Assembly: GCA_937901285.1 (NCBI GenBank)
Contig: CALCHI010000169.1
Span: 1-12,288 of the forward strand
DNA: 12,288 bases
Direction of reading: 5' to 3'
Source: UBA8437 sp003445035
GTDB taxonomy: Bacteria; Planctomycetota; Planctomycetia; Planctomycetales; Planctomycetaceae
In this document: one piece after another, positions 1 through 7,341 of the stretch
Layout: each line of letters opens with the position of its first letter
How positions within the stretch are numbered: the stretch's first letter is position 1
Notes under the pieces: model-generated
Database searches by the model: none
Told to the model about the DNA's origin: nothing
Seen by the model: the letters and a program-made list of their open reading frames with translations, nothing else
Program-made: the position numbers and the translations under genes

Positions 1-1394
<1,394 letters not shown>

Positions 1395-1467
1395 TCGTCA
1401 ACTGCCTCGGGGATTCCCCCAAGAACCTGAACTGACGCGATCTTGCCTCCGGTAAGCCGCCTTCGAC

Positions 1468-2712
1468 GTGAAGCAACACCCACTCAAACAGCTCTTTGAT
1501 TATTCAGCGTTCCTGATAATCGGGACAGTTGTTGCATTCCTGTGGGCCAACCTGGACGCCGACTCGTACACGTCGTTCGTCGATACGTCACTGTTTGCCG
1601 TCGCAGAGCATGTCGAAACCGGTGACGGGGAGCCGGATCACGCGCGCGGCCCGCACACGCCGCACACGATCAAGCAGATCGTCAACGACATCCTGATGTG
1701 CTTCTTTTTCGCACTGGCGGCCAAGGAGATCTGGGAATCCCTGCTGCCCGGCGGACACCTCTCCACACCACGCAAGGCGGGGATGCCGCTGGTGGCAACC
1801 GTCGGCGGGATGATCGGGCCGGCGGTGGTCTACTATGCGGGATGCCAGATCTGGGATCGACCCGACCTGGTCCGAGGCTGGGCGGTGCCATGTGCCACCG
1901 ATATCGCCTTCAGTTACCTGATCGCCCGCTTTGTCTTCGGCACCGGACACCCCGCGATTCCGTTCCTGTTGCTGGTCGCTGTGGCCGATGATGCCGGCGG
2001 GCTGGTGATCCTGGCCACTGTCTACGCCAATGACAGCGGCAACCTGGTGGTCTTCTTCGCCTGCGTCGCGACCGCCGTCGGGCTGGGCCTGGTGCTGAAT
2101 CGACTCGGCGTCAAATCATTCTGGCCCTACCTGGTCGTCCCCGGACTGCTCAGTTGGTACGGCTTCCATGTCGGAGGCCTGCACCCGGCACTGGCGCTCG
2201 TCCCGGTGATCCCCACCCTGCCCCACGCCAAGCGCGACATCGGATTGTTTCGGGACGAGGAAGGGGATCGCAAGGATACCCTCAACGCATTCGAACACTG
2301 GTGGCAGAATCCGGTCGAGTTGATCCTGGGAGCCTTCGGCCTGGTCAACGCCGGTGTGCCATTGGGAAGCGTCGGCGTGCCAACGGGACTGGTGCTGGCC
2401 GGCCTGTTTGTCGGCAAACCAATCGGCATCACACTGTTCGCGTTGTTCGGACGAGGCTGCGGATTGAAACTCCCCAAGGGGATGATCGTCCGAGACGTGG
2501 TGGTCGTCGGCACCGCCGCCGGGATCGGCTTCACCGTGGCACTGTTCGTCACCGGCGTGGCGTTCGACGAGCAACTGCTGACCGGAACGGCCCGAGATCT
2601 CATGCTCGAGACAAAAAATGCGGCCAGCATGGGCGCCCTGGCGTCATTCGCGGGAATGATCCTGACGGTGATCGTTGCCCGTTTGTTGAAGGTCGAGAAG
2701 ACCAGCAACTGA
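1468..2712 (+). CDS. nhaA: NhaA-type Na+/H+ antiporter
   Basis: Inner-membrane antiporter that exports Na+ in exchange for protons, giving pH and sodium homeostasis. It has 414 residues, slightly longer than E. coli NhaA (388). By eye alignment the functional landmarks are present: ATDIAF with D144 (equivalent to E. coli D133), the ion-binding Asp pair D174-D175 in VADDAGG (D163/D164), K317 in KPIGI (K300) and the GIGFTVALFVTGVAF helix near residue 352. The region 'FEHWWQNPVELILGAFGLVNAGVPL' matches the E. coli stretch LEHVLHPWV...FANAGV. Start: GTG 1468, the first start codon after an in-frame TAA at 1453-1455; I see no clear Shine-Dalgarno sequence. A hydrophilic His/Asp/Gly-rich loop (residues about 48-66) sits between the first two helices. 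It lies 73 bp downstream of acs and is probably only adjacent to it; it converges with the ABC permease gene. Confidence 0.93.
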   Translation: MKQHPLKQLFDYSAFLIIGTVVAFLWANLDADSYTSFVDTSLFAVAEHVETGDGEPDHARGPHTPHTIKQIVNDILMCFFFALAAKEIWESLLPGGHLSTPRKAGMPLVATVGGMIGPAVVYYAGCQIWDRPDLVRGWAVPCATDIAFSYLIARFVFGTGHPAIPFLLLVAVADDAGGLVILATVYANDSGNLVVFFACVATAVGLGLVLNRLGVKSFWPYLVVPGLLSWYGFHVGGLHPALALVPVIPTLPHAKRDIGLFRDEEGDRKDTLNAFEHWWQNPVELILGAFGLVNAGVPLGSVGVPTGLVLAGLFVGKPIGITLFALFGRGCGLKLPKGMIVRDVVVVGTAAGIGFTVALFVTGVAFDEQLLTGTARDLMLETKNAASMGALASFAGMILTVIVARLLKVEKTSN

Positions 2713-2713
2713 G

Positions 2714-2733
2714 AGCGGCCGGCACGGCCCGCT
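2714..2733. terminator. Possible hairpin between convergent genes
   Basis: The 19 bp separating the nhaA stop from the permease stop contains AGCGGCC (2714-2720), a 5-base loop GGCAC, and GGCCCGCT (2726-2733). These pair as a GC-rich stem with one bulged base. The right arm runs into the permease stop codon (2732-2734 on the minus strand). Its position between two convergent genes suits a shared, bidirectional terminator, but there is no T run on either side, so the call is weak. Confidence 0.3.
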
Positions 2734-4054
2734 ACTCGTGACGCAACGCCTCGATCGGATCCAGGTGCGCCGCCCGCCGGGCGGGGTAGATTCCGAAGAG
2801 GATCCCGATGAAGACCGAGATCCCGAAGGCCAGGGCAATCGACCAGGGCAGCACGACCGGCGTGGCGTCGGCGACGATGTCGGGCAACCCCGCGGTGGCG
2901 GTCGGAAACACGTCCAGCAACAACTCTCGCAACTGCACCAGCAACCACGGGCAACCCAGCCCCGCCAGGATCCCCGCCAGGCCACCGATGGTCGTCAGCA
3001 CGGTCACCTCCGTCAGGAACTGCCGGACGATATCCGACCGGGTGGCCCCCAGCGCGCGGCGGACACCGATCTCACGGGTCCGTTCGGTGATTGTCGCCAA
3101 CATGATGTTCATGATCCCGATCCCGCCAACCAGCAGCGAAATGAACGCGATCAGGCCCATGAAGATCATGAACATCAGACGCGTGGCCCGAGCCTGTTCG
3201 AGCAGTTCCAGGGGTGTGATCACCGCGTAGTCGGGTTGGTCTGCGTCGTGCAACCGGTCCATCGTCTCCTCGATCGCCTTGGCCGTGGACACAACCTCAT
3301 CAATCGAGTCGACCTGGAAGGTGATCTGGCTCAGCTCCACCTCCTGCCCACTGCGTTGTCCCACCGAGATCGTCAGCGTGCGATCCCCGATCCGACGCCA
3401 GAACGTCGTCACCGGGATGTAGACATCGGAGCCGAAGTCCTGCGAATCGAGCGACCCGGCGATCCCCGCCATCGGCAATCGCGCTTTCATCAACCCGACG
3501 ACACGGTAAGGGATATCCCGGATGCGGATCGTCTGCCCGACCGGGTCCTCCAGGGGAAAGAACTTCTCGGCTGTCCCCGCTCCCAGCACGCAGACGTTGT
3601 CCTCGTTCTCGACGTCAATCGGCGACAGGAAGTGACCCCGCCTGACATCCAGATGCATCACACGTGCGTACTCGGACGTGCAACCGACCAGTCGCACCTG
3701 CATCGTCTTGTCGCGGTAATGCGCCTCGCGATACGCCTCGCGAATTCGCAACGCAAAACTCAGCGTGGGAATCGTGTCGATCAGCGTATCGTAGTCACGA
3801 CGTTTGATTCCGTAGGGCGTCCAGAAGTCGGTGTCCTCGAGGTTGTCATCGGCGGGACGCTTCGAGAGCAGGATGATGTTGGTGACACCCAGGTCCTCGA
3901 TCTGTTTCTGTGCCGACCGACTGATCCCCTCGCTGATGGCCAGCAGCCAGACGACGCTCGTGACACCGATGAAGATTCCCAGCAGCGTCAACAGCGAACG
4001 CAGCGGGTGCAACAGCAAGCTCTTGGCACCCTGTTGCAGCGTGCGCCAGAACAT
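2732..4054 (-). CDS. MacB/FtsX-type ABC transporter permease
   Basis: Membrane subunit of a MacB-like (type VII/mechanotransmission) ABC transporter, which drives export or envelope transport without a classical substrate channel. It has 440 residues: an N-terminal helix (about 20-40, LLTLLGIFIGVTSVVWLLAI), a MacB-type periplasmic core (about 45-285), then three helices (about 291-320, 350-375, 400-423) of an FtsX domain. The cytoplasmic segment TERTREIGVRRALGATRSDI and the ending GIYPARRAAHLDPIEALRHE are hallmarks of the family. No Walker A or signature motif is present, so unlike E. coli MacB the ATPase is not fused, and no ATPase gene lies beside it here. The start ATG (4052-4054) shares one base with the adaptor's TGA (TGATG) and has no separate Shine-Dalgarno sequence, which indicates translational coupling. 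Substrate unknown. Confidence 0.93.
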   Translation of the reverse strand: MFWRTLQQGAKSLLLHPLRSLLTLLGIFIGVTSVVWLLAISEGISRSAQKQIEDLGVTNIILLSKRPADDNLEDTDFWTPYGIKRRDYDTLIDTIPTLSFALRIREAYREAHYRDKTMQVRLVGCTSEYARVMHLDVRRGHFLSPIDVENEDNVCVLGAGTAEKFFPLEDPVGQTIRIRDIPYRVVGLMKARLPMAGIAGSLDSQDFGSDVYIPVTTFWRRIGDRTLTISVGQRSGQEVELSQITFQVDSIDEVVSTAKAIEETMDRLHDADQPDYAVITPLELLEQARATRLMFMIFMGLIAFISLLVGGIGIMNIMLATITERTREIGVRRALGATRSDIVRQFLTEVTVLTTIGGLAGILAGLGCPWLLVQLRELLLDVFPTATAGLPDIVADATPVVLPWSIALAFGISVFIGILFGIYPARRAAHLDPIEALRHE

Positions 4055-5589
4055 CAGGGGCCGGTCCGTGCCACGTCAGCGGCCTCCGGCGCCGCGTCCT
4101 TGCCGGGCTCGGGGATGTCCCTGGTCGAGTCTTCCCAGAGAAGTTCGGGATTCAAGGCCACCTGGTCGCCGACGGAGAGGCCCTTTTCGACAACGACAAA
4201 ACTGTCGTTGTTGGGTCCCACTTCGACCTCTCTCAGCTGCCATGTCCGGTCATCCCGCTTGACCAGGCAATAGTACTTGCCATCGCGTTCGACGACCGAC
4301 TGGATCGGTGCTTGCAGAACATTCAGCTTGGAATCCACAAAGATGTGCACCTTGGCCCGTTGGCCCGGCCGCAGCGACTTGGGAGGGTTCTTCACGCGGA
4401 TCTTCGCCCCGTACTCGATCGGTGCGCCGTGCCAACGACGCGGAAACGGAAACGGGTTGACCTCGGCAAGTTCCCCCTCCAGGGGCAGGTCCGGGTCGAT
4501 GTCCAGTACGATTCGCACCGTGTTGCCAACATCGATTCGGTTGAGTTTCGAATCATTGATCTTGGCGGCGATCCGCATCTGGGTGGGGTCGGGCAACCGC
4601 AACACCACTTGCCGCTGACGAATTTCCGCCCCCTCCTCGATCACCACGTTCTCACGCCGCTCGTAGTCGTTGGCATAGATCACCTGGCCCGCCTTCGGTG
4701 CCACGATGCGGCAGTTCGCCTTCTGTTGTGTCAAATCGGACAGCTTCTGCCGACTGAGATCCAACTTGCGTTCGACCGCAGTCAGGACCGCCCGCTGCTT
4801 GGCGATGTCGGCCTTGAACGCCGCGATGCTCTTCGCCCGGGTGTACTTCAGCAAGGCCTCGAGCTTGATCTGGGCCACCCGCACCGACTTGTTTGCGATC
4901 TCGACGTTCTCACGTTGGGTCTCCAGCTGCAGCCGCGACACGAAACCCTTGCGATACATCTTCTGCAGGTGCTCCAGCGTGTCGGTGTGACTCTTGACCA
5001 GCGAATTGGCCGTCAACAGATCCGCCTCGAATGTCTCCTTGTCGACCGGAAACGTGCCATCGACATATTCGTTGAGCGTCTGCACGGCCTTCTCGTGTTC
5101 GCTCTCGGCCTCGATCACCGCCGCATCGTCTGTGGCCACCAGGGTTTCCTGTTCGATCAACCGCTGCTTCACGGCTGTGTCGTCAAACTGGACCAGGAAA
5201 TCGTCTTTCTTGACGATCGTCCCTTCGGCAACCACCTCGAGAATCCTCGTCCCCCTCGACCCCGGTGCGGCTTCGAGCTCGCAGACGATCTCAAGATTGT
5301 CCGAACTCTCAACGTCTCCGGTCTCGGTGACGAACGCCTCGAAGTCCGACTTCTCGACTTCGTGAATCATCACCAGGGACGAATCCCCCTCCTCGCCGGC
5401 CCCACCCATCCCACCAAGCTGATCGACCACCAGGTAACCGACCACCGCCAGGACCACGAGGGAGACCGAGAATTTCAGCCAGCTGCCCTGTTTGCGGCGC
5501 GACGACACCAACCGGTTCTCGACCGCTTCGTCCCCGGTGTTCCCAGGGAATCCGTCTGTGGGAATTTCGGACTGCAACAGGTTGTTCAT
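4054..5589 (-). CDS. MacA/HlyD-family periplasmic adaptor protein
   Basis: Membrane-fusion/adaptor subunit expected to link the downstream ABC permease to the outer envelope. With the start at 5589 it has 511 residues: a cytoplasmic N-terminus (1-36), one membrane anchor (about 37-56, FSVSLVVLAVVGYLVVDQL), the first half of a lipoyl-like domain (about 112-137), a long helical hairpin rich in Gln/Leu/Lys/Glu (about 137-292), the second lipoyl half at CRIVAPKAGQVIYAND (293-308), a beta-barrel (about 327-410) and a membrane-proximal domain, then a Pro/Ala-rich tail. The frame is open back to 5823, but the extra 78 codons look non-coding (Cys/Trp/His-rich). The ATG at 5589 has GGAG nine bases upstream, so I chose it. 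The gene ends in TGATG with the permease start. The 253-bp spacer upstream suggests it may have its own promoter. Confidence 0.92.
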   Translation of the reverse strand: MNNLLQSEIPTDGFPGNTGDEAVENRLVSSRRKQGSWLKFSVSLVVLAVVGYLVVDQLGGMGGAGEEGDSSLVMIHEVEKSDFEAFVTETGDVESSDNLEIVCELEAAPGSRGTRILEVVAEGTIVKKDDFLVQFDDTAVKQRLIEQETLVATDDAAVIEAESEHEKAVQTLNEYVDGTFPVDKETFEADLLTANSLVKSHTDTLEHLQKMYRKGFVSRLQLETQRENVEIANKSVRVAQIKLEALLKYTRAKSIAAFKADIAKQRAVLTAVERKLDLSRQKLSDLTQQKANCRIVAPKAGQVIYANDYERRENVVIEEGAEIRQRQVVLRLPDPTQMRIAAKINDSKLNRIDVGNTVRIVLDIDPDLPLEGELAEVNPFPFPRRWHGAPIEYGAKIRVKNPPKSLRPGQRAKVHIFVDSKLNVLQAPIQSVVERDGKYYCLVKRDDRTWQLREVEVGPNNDSFVVVEKGLSVGDQVALNPELLWEDSTRDIPEPGKDAAPEAADVARTGP

Positions 5590-5842
5590 CGGACTCGTCT
5601 CCGAACAGAGCATCCACCGCTCGCCGTACAACCGGACACTGGCTTTCGAGTTGCCCGCAAGCCCGTCATGCCACCGGCACACCGTTCCGTGGAAAAGTGG
5701 GCTCCACGTGCTCCAGCCACACATCGAAGATAAGCGGTCCACCGCCGGTTCACCACACCCAACGGCATCCACTCCGATTGGTCGGCCGGGAATCTCCAGG
5801 TGACCATAACCTGTAGTCGGCAAAACACGTCGCCGAGCATTA
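5590..5842 (-). other. Longest gene-free spacer (253 bp)
   Basis: This lies between the TGA of the AroD-AroE-like gene (immediately followed in frame by TAA, a tandem stop) and the adaptor start. The frame of the adaptor stays open through most of it, but the translated residues show no conserved pattern. I find no convincing sigma-70 -35/-10 pair, riboswitch-like element or strong terminator. It could still hold a promoter that splits the minus-strand run into two transcription units. Confidence 0.4.
5599..5602 (-). promoter_or_regulatory. Ribosome binding site that sets the adaptor start
   Basis: On the minus strand GGAG lies nine bases before the ATG at 5589-5587 (sequence GGAGACGAGTCCG then ATG). 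It favours this start over the longer open frame beginning at 5823. Confidence 0.6.
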
Positions 5843-7291
5843 TCAGTGTTGGCGAATGTCCGGCGGCAGTTCCTGTCCGGTGATCGACCGGAACAGCGAC
5901 TCGGCCATCCCCCACCAGACCGTCTCGGGCTCGACCACCGGACACCCTCGCGACCGCGCCTCGGTCAACGCCTCCGAATCCTCACGTCCTGCCGCGACAT
6001 CGGTCACCAGCATTGGCGGACGGAGAAAGGACGGGTTGAGTTGTCCTCGACCCGGCCCAAGCTCCAGCGCGGGATCGGCCAACACGACGACATCGACCAG
6101 CGTGTCGTAAAGATTCTGAACGGGGACATAGCGGGCGCCGGTGTCGGAAGCCAGTTGCTGGGCCGCCCGGTCGTTACCACCGGAAATGCTGACCAGCCCG
6201 TGGCGGCGGGAGGCCCCGAAGATCATCGTCCGGGCCAGTGGCCCGGTGCCGATCACCATCACGTTTCGACGGTCGAGCGGTCGGTCGCCTCCACCTATGG
6301 CCTCCTCCAGGGCCAGCAGGGCCGCTCGCCACAGGCAGCCGAATCCCTGCCACGCACCGTCCTTGTGCATCAGCAGGTCGACCGGCCCATCTTCGCCCAG
6401 TGCCTCTTCTCGTCGATCGGCCAGTTCGCCCAACTGGGCATCGCCGCCGGGTCGCCCCACCACGCCCTGGATCTTCAGCTTCTCGAACATCTGTTTCAGT
6501 CGTGACGTGTCCTGCCAGGCCAACGGCAACCAGCGAGCGTCCAGCCCCGCCGACTCGGCAGCCTGGTTGAAGACACCGACCATCGCGAGTGCTCCGTCGT
6601 CAAAACCGTCGACGGCGATGAACCGGGTCGACCCACTGATCGATCGCCAGCGGTGAATCTCATCGAGGTCCCCTACCGTCGGCTGCCCCTCGTAGGCCTC
6701 CATCCCGTGCTCGAGGGCAGCGTAAATCCAGGGGGACCCATACTTGCGGCCCAGCAGGGAGAAGGTCAGCCCGCACGGCCCCAGGCCCATCCCGACCACC
6801 GGCAGATCACGCTTCTGGCTAACCGTCGAGAGCAACGGCCAGGCCGCCTCGAGCGTCGGGGTCGGCCAGGTGAACTTGACCACGTCGGCATCGGCCGCCT
6901 GCGCCTTCTCGAACACCTCGTCGATCTCCGACCGGGTCGATCCCAGCGGGGAGTACAGACTGGTGTAGGCAACCACCCGTCGGGTTTTTCCGTAGCGGGG
7001 CACCTTGCTGGCGATGTCGAGATCGAGCTCGATCCAATCGGGCTCGGCCACGATCGCCTGTCGAAGCAACTGCAGCCGATCCTCCTCGTTGCCGGTCCAC
7101 TTCCCCCCGTCCTGCGACCGACGACAGGTGATCAGGATCGGCTTGTCGACGGCATCGAGCAGGTCAGCGATGTCGGGCGATTTGACCAGGTGGTCCAGAC
7201 ACAGCTCGATCAGGTCCCCTTGCCGCGACGCGTTGAGCAGGTCAGCCCTGGCCAAACGCCGTGACTCCGGCGTAACCGAAATGCAGATCAT
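5843..7291 (-). CDS. Fused AroD-AroE-like protein, catalytic residues degenerate
   Basis: A 482-residue protein with two regions. Residues 1-215 resemble type I 3-dehydroquinate dehydratase; residues about 222-480 resemble shikimate dehydrogenase. This is the bifunctional order seen in plant and planctomycete AroDE enzymes. By eye alignment to the E. coli/Salmonella enzymes, the Schiff-base lysine is kept (K139 in ADVVKF), as are R57 (ITCR) and Q203 (GQPT). The catalytic His is Thr (T110, VVAYTS where SYH is expected), the ELR arginine is C31, the SR arginine is S178, and the EGG glutamate is D61. In the second half the SxS substrate serines are A234/A236, the PHK lysine is G283, the NTD aspartate is absent (GAWQGF) and the C-terminal Gln is M462. 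The dinucleotide loop GTGPLA (348-353) remains. I infer that it is not a working shikimate-pathway enzyme but a paralogue with another role. Start ATG 7291; no strong Shine-Dalgarno sequence. Confidence 0.85.
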   Translation of the reverse strand: MICISVTPESRRLARADLLNASRQGDLIELCLDHLVKSPDIADLLDAVDKPILITCRRSQDGGKWTGNEEDRLQLLRQAIVAEPDWIELDLDIASKVPRYGKTRRVVAYTSLYSPLGSTRSEIDEVFEKAQAADADVVKFTWPTPTLEAAWPLLSTVSQKRDLPVVGMGLGPCGLTFSLLGRKYGSPWIYAALEHGMEAYEGQPTVGDLDEIHRWRSISGSTRFIAVDGFDDGALAMVGVFNQAAESAGLDARWLPLAWQDTSRLKQMFEKLKIQGVVGRPGGDAQLGELADRREEALGEDGPVDLLMHKDGAWQGFGCLWRAALLALEEAIGGGDRPLDRRNVMVIGTGPLARTMIFGASRRHGLVSISGGNDRAAQQLASDTGARYVPVQNLYDTLVDVVVLADPALELGPGRGQLNPSFLRPPMLVTDVAAGREDSEALTEARSRGCPVVEPETVWWGMAESLFRSITGQELPPDIRQH

Positions 7292-7341
7292 CGTTTCAAC
7301 CCGTCCCCGTCACCAGAACCGTTCGTGATCCAGTCAGCCGT

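Noticed and set aside
1409..1419. Short palindrome GGGGATTCCCC between acs and nhaA
   Set aside because: Arms of five bases with a one-base centre cannot form a terminator hairpin, and a single copy is not enough to call an operator.
2738..4273. Plus-strand open frame of 511 codons opposite the ABC permease
   Set aside because: The translation is rich in Arg, Gln, Asp and His with no hydrophobic or domain pattern. The opposite strand clearly encodes the MacB/FtsX permease, so this is a shadow.
5656..5673. Sigma-54-like element on the minus strand (TGGCAT...TTGCG) upstream of the MacA-like adaptor
   Set aside because: The GG and GC elements are two bases too far apart for the fixed sigma-54 spacing, so I treat it as chance.
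4312..5733. Plus-strand open frame of 473 codons opposite the MacA-like adaptor
   Set aside because: Same reasoning: low-complexity Arg/His/Leu composition, no motif, and a well-supported gene with a ribosome binding site on the other strand.
5590..5823. 78-codon N-terminal extension of the MacA-like adaptor
   Set aside because: The added residues are Cys/Trp/His-rich and unlike the rest of the protein, and a GGAG ribosome binding site nine bases before ATG 5589 marks a better start just ahead of the membrane anchor.
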